DNA from: Pocillopora verrucosa
Taxonomy: Eukaryota > Cnidaria > Anthozoa > Scleractinia > Pocilloporidae
DNA length: 64,000 nt
Reading direction: 5' to 3'
Assembly: GCF_036669915.1 (NCBI RefSeq)
Contig: NC_089320.1
Location: forward strand, 8,077,440 to 8,141,439
The notes under the pieces were generated by a model. The model saw only the letters and a program-made list of their open reading frames with translations, did no database searches and was not told the origin of the DNA. The position numbers and the translations under genes are program-made. Shown here in pieces: positions 49,273 to 60,767 of this stretch (its first letter is position 1; each line of letters opens with the position of its first letter).

Positions 49273-50844
49273 ATGTCTCGTGATCACAGTATAGGAGCCA
49301 TCGGGCCAATTTTTGACCCCAGTGCACAAGTTGGTTCACAGGACTCACAAATTGCAGGCGGGCTACCGAGCGCGAAGCCCTACCGAACATTCGTTTGGGT
49401 GGACGACACTGCGCAAGTAAGTCAAAACCCAACTCTTACCCCAGATGACAAAAAGGTCAAGTTCGACCAGAGGCTTTGCGGAGACGCTATGGTGGCGCAC
49501 CTAAAACGGGAAATTCCCGAAATCACGGCAACCAGGTGAGTAAGACAGTTTTCCACAAATATGGTCTACATTCTTTCAGCACCTCACCAGCTTAGACCGA
49601 ACAATGGCGAGCGTTAAATGGTGACTAAATTCTAGTTTCACCCACTTTTCTACGCAAAATATTTTTTATTCACTGAATCAGCTGGTTGTTCTGGACTGAT
49701 GTTTCTGGAGCAGTGCTAATCGCGCGTTTTTATGTTGTGAATTCCACAGGGATTCCACGTCAAATCAATGAGAGGGTTGCGCTACTAAGATAAAGTCTAT
49801 TTCAAACTCGCTAACTTCATTTGATGGCTAACTTAGAACACTACGAACAAAACAGTCATCAATCAAACACACCGGCAAAAAATTCAACAATTTCCGTACA
49901 ATCATCCTGACACAACCACACAAAATTGTAATTCAGTATTGATGATATTAAATTACCCTGTTATACTCTCCTAACGACGCAGTACCAAAATTTCTTTGGA
50001 AACCTATCTCCTTTATTCACAACCGCACAAAGTTGAGGATTAAATCGAGATTTCTCAAGGCGAGAGATCAATGTGAAGTAGGCTTAGTATTTGTGACAGC
50101 AGCTGACCTGAAGGGTCACTCAAGTGCAGTCCAATTTAGACCGCGGTTTTTGATGATCAATGGACTACAAAATTTTGTCCTCTGTGTATCTTTTTTAACT
50201 AATTCGGTCTTCCATTCAGTGCTGAATAGAAGCCCTTGTAACAGTTTTTCAAAGACTTGTGGTTTCGGTGATATTTGATCCCTTAGAACACTAGCTCCAA
50301 GTGTCGTCACCAACCAACTAATTAGACAGCCTCTTTCTATGCATGATCACGCATCAAACTCTGCCACGTTGCATACTACGCTTTCTTTGAAGAATACTCC
50401 AATTTTAATCAGAAAATAAAATAATACAATAACTACAAAAACAATGCTATAATAATCTGATAATATTAACTAGATAAGGCATTAATACATTTACTTAGAA
50501 AACTTAAAATACTACAATTAATAAAATAAAATCTACAAGTAGCTTGCGTAAAATGCGTGATAAATACTATTTAAAACTTATCTAGTCGAGTCTCTACGGT
50601 CTTCAGGGTTTGATTGTAAGTTAACTAGTTCGATTACTTTACATATTATTAATAAGTTATCTTGGTAACTGTGTTTTTTATCTTTAGAAACCTCGATTAT
50701 TACAAAGGAAAGCCAAGTGGAAACCATCAACTGTACAAAGTTGGCAGCAATTTATCTGCTGATTTAATCTGCAAACAATATAAACAGGCCAGCACTAGGG
50801 TGTTCCTGTCTGCCACTGTCGCAGGGGGAGAGCCAAACAGTTAA
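49273..50844 (+). CDS. Two-exon orphan gene, 139 residues
   Basis: Exon 49273-49535 starts ATGTCTCGTGATC and ends at CCAG|GTGAGT. Exon 50688-50844 follows acceptor TATCTTTAG and ends in TAA; the phases match (AG|A). The protein has PYRTFVWVDDTAQVSQ, then DKKVKFDQRLCGDAMVAHL, and after the junction NLDYYKGKPSGNHQLYKVG. It has no signal peptide or membrane segment and I do not recognise the family. The C-terminus is only about 140 bases from the 5' break of a LINE, so the original gene may once have continued further. Confidence 0.5.
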
Positions 50845-50961
50845 CTCTCCACCTGACTTGGGGCGAAGGGAAATCATCACCACAAATCAGGGTAAATACT
50901 GAATCACAAGTGATTGCCATAGTGAAAGGAATAAGAAATGTATCTTCTTGATAGCACTTGA

Positions 50962-53394
50962 ATGTGTTTCCCATCCAGGGACACAGATTCTTCAACCTGG
51001 AAATTCCGTCAACTTTTGAATAGATTTAATCTAAAGAATGTCATCAACAAGGCAACAAGGATCACTGACACCTCCACAACGCTGATTGATTTGGTGATTT
51101 GCTCTGACACCTCAAAAATTTCTCACCAGGGTGTTTGTGATTTAGGAATCTCAGATCACCACTTAATATATGCAATCGTAAATCTCAAAAGAAAACGTCA
51201 GAAACCAACGCTCAAAACAGTCTACGATTATAAAAAAGTAGATCTAGACTCATTAAGAACGGACTTTGCTGCAGCCCCATGGAGTATCTGCAATGTCTTT
51301 CACAATCTGGACGATGCTACTTGGGCTTGGGAGTATTTATACAAGGACATTATGAAATCTCACCTTCATGCTCGACGAGTAAAGATAAGAAGAGGGGGCC
51401 TACCCTGGATGAACTCTTCCATACGTAAAGAGCTGAACAAACGCTACAAATTACTCCTTAAAGCACAGAAAACACCGAAGGGCTCACAAGCCTGGATAGA
51501 TTACAAGAAGGCAAGAAATAAATGCACCAAACTCCTTAGATCAGCGGAATCAAGTTATTGGCTAACAAAATTTAATGAGACAACCTCTGCTCGAGATTTT
51601 TGGAAGACAGTAAGATCTTTCGAGGGAAAACAAACAGCTACAAATATCGGACCGATTAAAGATAGTTCCGGAGTTATTCACGCAGACGATACATCAAAGG
51701 CCAACACTTTAAATTCCTTTTTTGTCAATGTTGGAAAATCCCTCTCGAAATCAACACAAGATTCTTCAGTAAACTCTCCTTGTCAGTCCGCAAGAAAAAA
51801 CAGTGCCTCTCTTTATAACATAGCCCTTAACAGAGATCTTTTAAAATCTTCTCTAAGGTGTTTGAAACCTGGCAAGGCGAGTGGACCTGATGACATATCC
51901 AGCAAAGAGCTGTACCTTATTGGAGACGCATTTTTGGATTGCTTTATGCCACTGGCTCAAAGAAGTATTTTGGAATGCAAACTCCCCAGCCAGTGGAAAC
52001 AGGCACAGGTAAAATGTCTTCACAAGAAGGGGAATACTCTCGACTGTGAAAACTACAGGCCTATTTCCCTTCTTAGCATTCCGGGCAAGCTATTGGAGAA
52101 TGTTGTAAGCCAACAACTTGATAACTTCTTATATAGTAACAATCTGATCTCCTTAAATCAATGGGGCTTCAGAAAAGGAAGCTCACCCGAGCTGCTCTTA
52201 CTTTCCGTTACAGAACGATGGCGTTTAGCCTTGGATGAAAGCAATATTATTGGCGTAGTCTTTATTGATTTTCGGAAAGCGTTTGATTGCGTCAACCACA
52301 CAGTTCTTATGGATAAATTACACTCTATAGGTATTAGTGGCTCTTTTTACGATTGGCTCTTAAATTATCTTGATAATCGTAAACAATTTGTCACCGTAAA
52401 TGGTTCAAACTCAGAATTGTTGGAAATAGATACGGGTGTACCCCAAGGGTCTTTACTTGGTCCTAGACTTTACAGCATTTACTCAAATGATCTGCCCGGA
52501 GCCACAACGAACGCTTCCGTTGAAATGTTTGCAGATGATACTACTGTTTTTTGCATTGGAAATACTGTTGATGAAGTTTTATTTAAGATACAGAAAGCGA
52601 TCGTTGACTTAAACAAATGGGCTAAGGATAACTTCATGACTATTCATCCCGCAAAAAGTGAACTAATGTTGTTATCAAAATCAAGATTCATCGGACCCCT
52701 ACAGAAAATTTGTTTAGGGCAAAATGAGTTGTCATTTGTTTCCAAAGCTACATGTTTAGGGATTCTTATCGATAATAAACTCTCTTGGTCGCCACATATA
52801 AAATCTTTGAGCAAACGTTTTTCGGCAAGAGTGAAGAAACTCAAACACCTAAAAGGACTCGACAATCGCCTCTTAGAGTCAATTTATTTCAAAGGTATCA
52901 TTCCAAGTATTGCGTATTCTATTGCATTATGGGGATCTTCTAAGTCACTTCAGACACTGGAAGACATTCACATTGGAGCCGCGAGATTTATTTTTAACCT
53001 AAAGGAATCTACCCCCAATACTGAAGTTCTGGCAGCGACAAAATGGAAGTCCTTATCATATTTCTATAAAAAGAGGATTGCCACTATATCCTATCAGGCA
53101 TTTTACAATAGAGCTCCGGCTGCTATAAGCTCTTTGTTTACTAAACACTCTCCGTTGAGAAATCTAAGGGACAATCTGAAGCTATTCGTGCAACGCCCTA
53201 AAAGTGACTTCCGTCGATCTTCTTTTTCTCACCATGCGTCTGTTCTATGGAACAACTTACCCGTGTACTTGAAGAGCAAACCGAACATTGTTTCTTTCAA
53301 ATCTGCTCTCAAAGCAAAATCCGACATTTTAGATAAAATAACATTTAATGGTTTACAGGGACTAAATAAAGACGTTGTAAATTACATATATTAA
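50962..53394 (+). CDS. LINE ORF2: endonuclease C-terminus plus reverse transcriptase
   Basis: The open frame is 810 residues. Residues about 45-75 keep the end of an AP-type endonuclease (LIDLVICSD, ISDHHLIYAIV). The reverse transcriptase spans about residues 300-620, with YRPISLLSIPGKLLE near 365, FIDFRKAFDCVNH near 434, GVPQGSLLGP near 494 and the catalytic FADD near 523. The C-terminal region (ATKWKSLSYFYKKR, WNNLPVYLKSK) is usual in these elements. The frame is undamaged, suggesting a recent copy, but it cannot move without its 5' part. The first Met at 50962 is probably flanking sequence, not the true start. Confidence 0.9.
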   Translation: MCFPSRDTDSSTWKFRQLLNRFNLKNVINKATRITDTSTTLIDLVICSDTSKISHQGVCDLGISDHHLIYAIVNLKRKRQKPTLKTVYDYKKVDLDSLRTDFAAAPWSICNVFHNLDDATWAWEYLYKDIMKSHLHARRVKIRRGGLPWMNSSIRKELNKRYKLLLKAQKTPKGSQAWIDYKKARNKCTKLLRSAESSYWLTKFNETTSARDFWKTVRSFEGKQTATNIGPIKDSSGVIHADDTSKANTLNSFFVNVGKSLSKSTQDSSVNSPCQSARKNSASLYNIALNRDLLKSSLRCLKPGKASGPDDISSKELYLIGDAFLDCFMPLAQRSILECKLPSQWKQAQVKCLHKKGNTLDCENYRPISLLSIPGKLLENVVSQQLDNFLYSNNLISLNQWGFRKGSSPELLLLSVTERWRLALDESNIIGVVFIDFRKAFDCVNHTVLMDKLHSIGISGSFYDWLLNYLDNRKQFVTVNGSNSELLEIDTGVPQGSLLGPRLYSIYSNDLPGATTNASVEMFADDTTVFCIGNTVDEVLFKIQKAIVDLNKWAKDNFMTIHPAKSELMLLSKSRFIGPLQKICLGQNELSFVSKATCLGILIDNKLSWSPHIKSLSKRFSARVKKLKHLKGLDNRLLESIYFKGIIPSIAYSIALWGSSKSLQTLEDIHIGAARFIFNLKESTPNTEVLAATKWKSLSYFYKKRIATISYQAFYNRAPAAISSLFTKHSPLRNLRDNLKLFVQRPKSDFRRSSFSHHASVLWNNLPVYLKSKPNIVSFKSALKAKSDILDKITFNGLQGLNKDVVNYIY

Positions 53395-53628
53395 AGCTAT
53401 TTTACTACTTTTATTTATTTTATTCCTTTTTATTACTACTGTAAATCAACTGTATATTATATTACTAGGTCTTACATCCTTTCTTACTTACCATAATTTC
53501 GCAACTTGTTATTGTTATTATTTAAATTTTGTAGACACTCTTTAGTTTTGTAGGTCCACATCAGCTTTTTAGCTGCCATTTATCGACCTACGTGACAAAT
53601 AAAGTATGTATGTATGTATGTATGTATC
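50980..53628 (+). mobile_element. 5'-truncated non-LTR retrotransposon (CR1/jockey-type LINE)
   Basis: Holds one long intact frame and a 3' UTR ending in AATAAA (53598) and a GTAT-repeat tail (53605-53628). The 5' end, including most of the endonuclease, is missing, as is usual for LINE insertion by target-primed reverse transcription. Confidence 0.9.
53605..53628 (+). repeat. (GTAT)n tail of LINE
   Basis: About six GTAT units directly after the LINE polyadenylation signal, typical of 3' ends in this LINE class. Confidence 0.8.
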
Positions 53629-55035
53629 ATGCTTTGATGTAAAGCGTTTTCTCCCGTGATCCTTTGTTTTATAGGGCTTCTCCCATGTGAGTCGACCATG
53701 TTGCTTCGTGTAATAAACTTGAATAGCGATCTTAGCTGTTGTTGACTTATTTCAAATCCTCGACGTCCTTATTCCCATAATCCCGATTCATATCTGGCAA
53801 AAATTTCAGCCATAGTTCTAAGTCAAGATCTCAAAGAGCCAGTTACTGTGGCTATAATTACTGCCATGAACCAAACTTCAATATTACAGTCTATGTAGAA
53901 GGATTAGACGCATTTCTCCAATTGTACTCAGTAGGGTAAATAAAGCACTGGTACTGGTTGGATGAGATGTTTGTAGCCATGTCTGCTGAGTCAGTAATTG
54001 CTGAATGCTGCATACCAAGTTTCAAATTGAATTAATTAGTAATCTGTCTCATGTCCAGGTACACAAGCTCTTCAATGTATGGGGGATGGGGGTTTGGGAG
54101 TGATAGCTATACAATAACACTCTTAGTGGCAGTGTGATCAACTGAGCTCTAAAGTAGATGTTAAATTTTACCTTTGCAGGATTGTGTACAGATGGCTTTT
54201 TCCAAACCATATTTCATTTAACCACTGCAAATATTTGTCCTGGAGTTTCCTTCATTAGAATCCCATTCAAAGCTGTAAGCTAGTTCACATTATACCATGC
54301 CCTAGTTAATGTAACCGGTAAACAAAGCCTGAAAATAATTATTTTACAAAGGTGTTTTCAAAATATGCAGTACGCTAGAAGTTTGAATTAATTGTAATTA
54401 TTTATTACTATGTGGTGAGGTAGTCTTGACATAACTCCAAGTGTTCTGATATTCTTAGAGCGCTCAATTCCATGTTTTTCTCAAGGCAAACTACATTTCA
54501 CGATGAGTTCTCATGAAACAATCACGTGTCATTTCTTTGAAAACAGGAGTGGCTTTTTTAAGCAAAACGTAAACCGATATCTCAATGTAAAATAGTTTGT
54601 GTTTGTTCACCATGCGAAGCTGCACTAGGCGACAGGCGCTCTTGTTTATCGAAACCAGACTTCCCTTCCAATTACCTTACAGTGTCCAGTCTATTTTCGG
54701 CTTGGGTGACGCGCTGTCTCTAACAGGGACTTTAAGCAACGAGAACAGGGACGGCGATGGGGACCGCAGGCTCTCTGGGAAAATCCAAATAATCATCTGC
54801 ACATGACAAGTGGGAGTTTGACGTCCTACGTTCGGCCCCGACGTGAAACAAGTCACTTTGACATTGGCTGAAAACATGATTTTTTTTTTTGCCTTCTCTG
54901 CTATCTAAACATTAAATATTCCCAGGAGACTATTATAAATAACTTTCATCACTTTGTTAAACCATGAAAAGTTGCCCTGTATTCTGCAGGTTATTATTTT
55001 TTCTAAAGTTGAAAGGTGACCCTATGATAAGTGTG
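53629..55035. other. Spacer between LINE and BEL/Pao element
   Basis: No coding or repeat structure recognised. The last five bases (GTGTG, 55031-55035) are the target duplication of the LTR element. Confidence 0.4.
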
Positions 55036-55154
55036 TGTTACAACTATTGTAACTACGAAGTATCACGCGATGGTCAAGACCGCTGTGTTGTTTTTTTCAT
55101 AACTTAGAAGTACATCGCAAGCATTGTGACGTCATAATTACATAATTTATGACA
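55036..55154 (-). repeat. 3' LTR of BEL/Pao element
   Basis: On the element's strand it starts TGTCATAAATTATG and ends AGTTGTAACA (TG...CA). Same length as the other LTR, with three visible substitutions. Confidence 0.93.
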
Positions 55155-55239
55155 CTCTCCCGGGCCGATTAGATAAGAAATAGTATGGAATGATTAGCAA
55201 AATAGAAACATTTAAGAATAGTTTCGTAATAAATAGCTT

Positions 55240-58200
55240 TCAGGTCAAGTATTCCTTTGATTGTTCCCGGATTCTGTGAATTGCTTTCTGAGCGGCAAGT
55301 CGTACTGGGGGGCGTTGTTTATCGGTTATAGCTTCTTTGTCTTCCTTTTCAATACTTTGTGTATTGTTCTCGCTGGATACCTCCAATGGGTAAAGTTTCT
55401 CTATAGGTCTTAACAGTGTATTACCAGAACTTATTCTTAAAGATACAGATCTGACTAATCCGTCTTTCCCTTTATGTAAATCAGTAACGACACCTATTTT
55501 CCACTGATTACGTGGCATATTATCATGTATGAGAACAACGTCTCCTATAGAAACTGTGGTGTTGTTTGACACTTTCCTTTGATGAGCGTTATATTCACGT
55601 AGACTTGTCAGATACTCCTTTTGCCAACGTGTCCAGAAAGCCTGTATCGTTTTCTCATGATATTTTGCTCTCTTTGTTAGCTCTTTTGTAGAAACATCAG
55701 GCAGAATATAGTCTGGATCTGATTCTTGGACGCTAACTCTTGTGTCTGGTAATGCCAGAAGACGGTGTCCACATGAGAAATGTGATGGGGTCAAAGGAGA
55801 GGCATCGTTAATATCCACGTAAGGGTATGTCAAGGGACGGCTGTTTAACACTGCCTCAACCTCAATGAGTATTGTGTTAAGTTCAATAATGTTTAGACAG
55901 GCTTTGCCTATAGTTTTTTTGAGACATCTTTTTACTAGTCCAACAAGTCTTTCGTAGAATCCTCCCACGGGGCTCGTTCTGTTATGAACTTCCATGTTAT
56001 GTTATGGTTGGCGAGGAACTGTTGTGATGCATCTGGCTTGAGGACCTGATTTTTCATCGTTTGGAGTTCTTGAGCTCCAGCTTTAAAGGTTTTTGCGTTG
56101 TCAGAAATGATACATTCGGGAACTCCACGTCGACTGATAAATCTTCTGAATGCCCTAAGAAAGGCTTGGGTTGTCTGATCTTCTACTAACTCGAGGTGTA
56201 CGGCTCGTCTTGCGGCACAAGTGAACAGACAAATGTAAACTTTGGATGAAGTTCGATTTCCTTGGTCGCGAACATAAAGAGGACCTGCGTAATCGATGCC
56301 AGTAAATTGAAAGGCCTGTGATTGTAGAACTCTCAGTTTGGGTAGAGGTGGTGTAGGTACAGATCGAAATGGTGGTCCTTAGATTTTTCTGCATGTTGTG
56401 CACTTGGAGATGATTCTTTTAACCAACTGTCGACCTTGTGGAATCCAACATGTTTGTCTTAGCTGAGTTAATGTTTCACAAACTCCACCATGCATAACCG
56501 TCTTGTGCATAGATTGGACTATCAGTGAAGTCAAATAATTGTCTTTTGGCATGAGAATGGGAAACTTTGTATCGTGGGGTAGATCTGTGTACTGTAACCG
56601 TCCACGAAAGCGAAGTAGGTCTGCATCGTCAAGATAAAGGTTGAGTTGTCGTACGATGGCAGGTTCTTTGAATTTATCCCCGTTCTTTAGGTATGATATT
56701 TCTTTTTGATAAGTTATTTGTTGAGTTGCTTTTAGTAACAAATTTCTGGCTTCCAGCATTTCTTTTGTGGTGAGAATGTTATCATTATACGCTTCAGGTG
56801 TTTTCCACTTTCTTGCAAAGAGGACAAGAAGGGCAGTAATTCTGACTACACGTGTTAGGGTGCTGTATTTTGTTAACTCAATGATGTGCAGTATGTTGGG
56901 ATTTTCTTTAATATCTGCCATAATTGTAACTGCCAATTGTGGGTTCTCGTACTCTGTGTGGATTGATGATGGTTCGGGTTGTGGAGGCCATGTGTCCTCT
57001 GGGTTTCTCAGCCATGGAGGCCCTTGAAACCATAGTTGTTTCTTCTCGTTGAACATTTTGGTATCAAGTCCCCGAGTCAACAAGTCGGCTGGATTCATCG
57101 ATGTTGGGCAAAATCGCCATGTAGTCGGGGATGTTATTTCTTTTATCTTGTGGACTCGTGTACTAACAAATTGTGGTAATTGTTTAGTAGACGATATCCA
57201 CGATAATACTATTTGGGAATCACTCCAGTATGTGACTTCGCATTTGGTTTTTGTAAGCTGTAGTGTCTTGGTCAGATATTCAGATAACTGCACTCCTAAG
57301 AGTGCTGCTAACAGTTCCAGTCGTGGAAGGGTCTGTGTTTTAATAGGTGCAACTTTGGTTTTAGCCATAACGAACGCAGTGTATACTTCAGCTCCTGATT
57401 TTCCTCTTAGGTAAGCCACTGCTCCGTAAGCTAATTGGCTGCTGTCGCAAAATATATGAAGTTGCCGTGTAGAAATGTCTGTGAGGAAGTATGGTCTGGG
57501 TATTTCAATCGACGTCAAATTGCTGATATCGCTGATCCACTTTAGCCATTGGTTCTCATGATCGCTTGGGACATCCTCATCCCAGCTTAAGTTCTGTTTC
57601 CATAGATCTTGGATCATGATCTTTGCTTTGACTGTAATGGGTTCAACGTATCCCAGGGGATCAAACAACTTTGATGCAAAGCTGATCGTGGATCTTTTAG
57701 TAAGTTTTGTGATAGCTTCCGATTTTTTGATCATGTTTTCGAGTGAAAGGGATAGCGTATCGTTCGTTGAGTTCCACGTGAGTCCTAGAATTTTTGTTGC
57801 TTGAGCTGCATGTGCATTATCATCTTGTGCTCTGCGATTTAAAGCGATTGAGTTAGAGGTCCACTGTCGTAAATTCATGCCTGCTTTTTGTAGATAATTT
57901 CGCGACAAAGAATAATATTCTAAGGCTTTATCGTGGCAATGAGTTCCTGTGACCACATTGTCCATATACATGTTCTCTGTTAAGTCTTTCATTATCCAGT
58001 TATCGTTTTCGTTAAGGTGATATTGTATTGTCGCGTTTAGTAGAAAGGGTGAGGGAGCTGCTCCAAATAGAACGCGGCAAAATCTGTAAGCTTCCAAATT
58101 GTCCGCACTGTTAACGGATTTGTTCGTATCTTTTAGCCATAAGAATCTAGTAGCGTCTCTGTCTTGGTTGTTTAGTTCGATTTGAAGGAGAAAAACAAGA

Positions 58201-58265
58201 GAATCCAAACCAAAGTTCATCATATCAGATGAAAGAAAACAGCAATTCAAACAGTAGTCAGCCAC
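55240..58265 (-). pseudogene. BEL/Pao pol remnant: RT, RNase H, integrase
   Basis: The main open frame 58265-56379 begins with palindrome-derived residues, then enters RT in mid-domain (QDRDATRFLWLKD). It continues with YRFCRVLFGAAPSPF, the catalytic-site motif YMDN, RNase H (IFCDSSQLAYGAVAYL, WSDSQIVLSW) and the integrase HHCC zinc motif (HKTVMHGG to CTTCRK). A TAA at 56381-56379 stops it. The integrase core continues past the stop (GIDYAGPLYV, IISDNAKTFKAG) and shifts frame near 55970. The rest, 55995-55240, holds GGFYERLVGLVK and a DUF5641-type C-terminal domain (VSIGDVVLIHDN). Protease and the RT N-terminus are absent. Confidence 0.85.
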
Positions 58266-58395
58266 CTACACATACCACAGCAAAAAACACAATTTTTGTA
58301 CAATTTTTGCTGTGGTATGTGTAGGTGGCTGACTACTGTTTGAATTGCTGTTTTCTTTCATCTGATATGATGAACTTTGGTTTGGATTCTCTTGT
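58192..58395. repeat. Near-perfect palindrome inside the BEL/Pao element
   Basis: Arms of about 95 bp (58195-58289 and about 58300-58395) are reverse complements with no mismatch that I can see, for example AGTAGTCAGCCACCTACACA against TGTGTAGGTGGCTGACTACT. The spacer is about 10-17 bp and A/T-rich. It sits exactly where protease and the RT N-terminus should be. Confidence 0.9.
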
Positions 58396-58428
58396 TTTTC
58401 TTCGCAGATTTAAGTATTGTGTTTTCTC

Positions 58429-59616
58429 TTACATTTCATACAACGACCTTTTGAGTAGCATTGACTTTTCGTGTGTTTGAGTCCAAGACAGTTTAGACAT
58501 CTTTGTTGGCGTTGAAGGATAGATCTGCGTTCTTCTACTGATGTGATGATCGCATCTCTCTGGGCGGTGTGTTTCCGCGCAGTAAGTGCATGGGCGTGTT
58601 ACTTTCGGTTTTCTGTTGAAAATTCTTTGTTTTTGCTGAGCATTGGCTAATAGAGTGCCAGCGGTTGGTACGAATACTTCTCCGTCCATTTCAACAGATG
58701 TGGAATCTTCTTGAGAGGATATGTGACTTTTCTCTCGTGTTTCAATTTCTTGTATTATGGCTACCCTCAATCTATCCAGGGAGCTGTCCGCTAAAGGATC
58801 CGCTCTGAATATTAAGCAGCGTATGTCCTCGAGTATTTTCTTTAAGAGTATGGGAATTAGCAAACTACCATATGATTCTGTCATTACTCCAAGTGTTTCT
58901 AAGCCACGAATATTGGCTTCGCATGTATCGTGAAATTCCCTTAAATTTTTAATGTCACTTGATGGCGCTCGGATCTTGGATAATGATTCCATGTAAGCGT
59001 TGGTTAAATTTTGGGGTTTGCCAAAGCGCTCTTTTAATAGCTCAGTTGCTTTTCTATAATTTTCTTCAGTCAATGGAAGCCCGGAGATAGTGCGCGCTGC
59101 TTCTCCTTTAAGCATTCCATTAAGATAATTCATTTTTTCAACATCACTTAGTTCAAGGTTTTTATCGATAGCTGCACTAAAGCTATCCCAGAATGTGAGC
59201 CATTCAAGTGGATCTCCTCCAAAGGATTTGATGTTTATCTTGGGTAGATTAATGTGCATTCAAGGCGTTGGTGTTTGTTTGAAACTACTGTTATGGAACT
59301 GACTCACCGGCGTTTCTTGTTTACTCTTGAGAAATCGTTTGATTCGGAATTGCCAGTCCGATATATTGTCTCGAAACAATAGGGCTGATTCTGTGTCTTT
59401 TAGTATTTCTGGCTCTGTCTCCAAAGCCATTACAATTTTAGCATCCATGTGCGCTATCTCCCCAGCTCTTCGTGTGAGTCTGTCCACAAGTGCCTCTAAT
59501 TCAGCGGGATCTGAATCCTTTGCAGCTATGAGTTTTTCTGCTTTTTTAAAGTCTTGCGTACAGTGTCCTTTGTAGGCTCCTCGGATCGATATCATTTTGG
59601 TTATATCCTCTGTCAT
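58429..59616 (-). pseudogene. BEL/Pao gag remnant
   Basis: Starts at an ATG overlapping the primer-binding site. The first part has a conserved acidic helical segment (ELEALVDRLTRRAGEI), then an in-frame TGA at 59262-59260. The frame continues with the DUF1759 gag core (FGGDPLEWLTFWDSF, GEAARTISGLPL, LKERFGKPQ). Near 58545 a frameshift moves the zinc-knuckle region (CLNCLGLKHTKSQC pattern) out of frame, and a TAA at 58412-58410 would end the correct frame. Confidence 0.85.
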
Positions 59617-59633
59617 CCTGGTCACGGCACCAA

Positions 59634-59752
59634 TGTTACAACTATTGTAACTACGAAGTATCACGCGATGGTCAAGACCGTTGTATTGTTTTTTTCATAA
59701 CTTAGAAGTACATCGCAAGCATTATGACGTCATAATTACATAATTTATGACA
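59634..59752 (-). repeat. 5' LTR of BEL/Pao element
   Basis: Partner of 55036-55154. The primer-binding site begins one base inside it. Confidence 0.93.
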
Positions 59753-59822
59753 GTGTGTTTAGTCAGCTGTTTTGTACTGGGAGTTGAATCTACTTTGTTT
59801 ACGTTTAAGGTCGACTACTCCA

Positions 59823-60200
59823 ATGTACTGGACGAAAGATCACAATCTTCTTTTAGTAAGACAAATGCTAACTGTTGATCCATATAGCCAGCCAAAGGAA
59901 AGTAGAGAGGGAGCGAAACTGAGGGAAGAAATTCCCTTAAACCTGAGTGCAGTTTCTGAGCCCCATTTCTCAGTTTCTGTGAGGTCTGTAAGAGACCATG
60001 TAAACCTGGTTTTAATAAACAAACACAAAAGAAAGCTTGCTGAAGAAAGCAAGGCCACTGGAATAGCAGTTGATGAGCCCTCGGAGTTTGATGCAGCAAT
60101 TGAAGAAATATGTGAGAAAGCCGAGGCTGCAGAGAGATCAGCATACATATTTTCGATAATTCCATTTGGTAATGCCACGGATTGGAATTTTATACTGTGA
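59823..60200 (+). pseudogene. Truncated SANT/Myb-like protein of Harbinger element
   Basis: The intact region begins MYWTKDHNLLLVRQML, a Myb/SANT-like DNA-binding helix, followed by VRDHVNLVLINKHKRKLAEE and an acidic tail (DAAIEEICEKAEAAE). Such proteins accompany Harbinger transposases and help bind DNA or localise the transposase. After about 60140 the frame runs into the antisense of the transposase gene, so the C-terminus is artificial. Confidence 0.6.
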
Positions 60201-60767
60201 ACTCTTTTGTGACCATTGTAGAAAACGCGCTGATTTTGGCCAGGCTTGCTTATTGGTCTAACTGTCCCATCAATAAAGCCAAAACAGTTATCCAAGGGGG
60301 ATCCCTTAGCTGTTATGGCATTACTGTATATTTCCAGTGAATGGGGGTTGAGGACGCTACATTCCACTGCAAAGCTCTGTCATGTAGTTGTTTATAATGC
60401 AAAACACTGGAGCAGGCTTCCCAAAACAAGCTATCATGTATGAATATCGACAAGGATAGCTATATCTCTTTAGAAAAATGCAAAGAGCCTCCAATCCGGT
60501 ACAGATACTTTTTTGATAGCACTCCACTACCTTAGGAATCCCCAATACTTCAGCCAGAAGTAGTAAGTCGTTCCTGTAGAAGCGAAACTCTGAAAGGCAC
60601 TCGTCGTCTTCCAAATCATTGGAGTCAAAACCAGGATAAGAATTGTACGGAAGATCAACATTATCGGACCTGTTTAAATCGTACAGGAGTAGAAGTTCCT
60701 TATCGTTTATCACACCATCATCGTGGCTAATCAAAAGTTGATTTTGAACTTCTTTCAAAGATATCAT
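60140..60767 (-). pseudogene. Truncated PIF/Harbinger transposase
   Basis: The frame 60767-60357 encodes the N-terminal part (ECLSEFRFYRNDLLLLAEVL, ALCIFLKRYSYPCRYS). A second frame from 60367 continues with the DDE start, FGFIDGTVRPISKPGQNQR, then YNGHKRVHSIKFQSVALPNG. A frameshift therefore separates the two near 60360. Catalytic residues beyond the first Asp are lost in the deletion. Confidence 0.75.

Larger units (their letters stand above)
55036..59752 (-). mobile_element. Defective BEL/Pao LTR retrotransposon
   Basis: Minus-oriented element with 119-bp LTRs, flanked by the 5-bp duplication GTGTG (55031-55035 and 59753-59757). The two LTRs differ at only three positions that I can see, implying a fairly recent insertion. 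The primer-binding site TTGGTGCCGTGACC follows the 5' LTR (59633 down), and a purine-rich GGGAGAG precedes the 3' LTR. Gag and pol order and motifs are those of BEL/Pao. The coding region is broken: a stop in gag, a gag frameshift plus a second stop, loss of the protease and first part of RT with a palindrome in their place, a stop after the integrase zinc motif, and a frameshift in the integrase. Confidence 0.93.

Noticed and set aside
57049-57414. 121-codon plus frame within pol
   Set aside because: Antisense of the BEL/Pao RNase H region.
57950-57975. YMDN in the BEL/Pao RT as an inactivating mutation
   Set aside because: Related Pao-type elements can carry Asn at this position as far as I recall, so it is not safe evidence of inactivation; the other lesions are.
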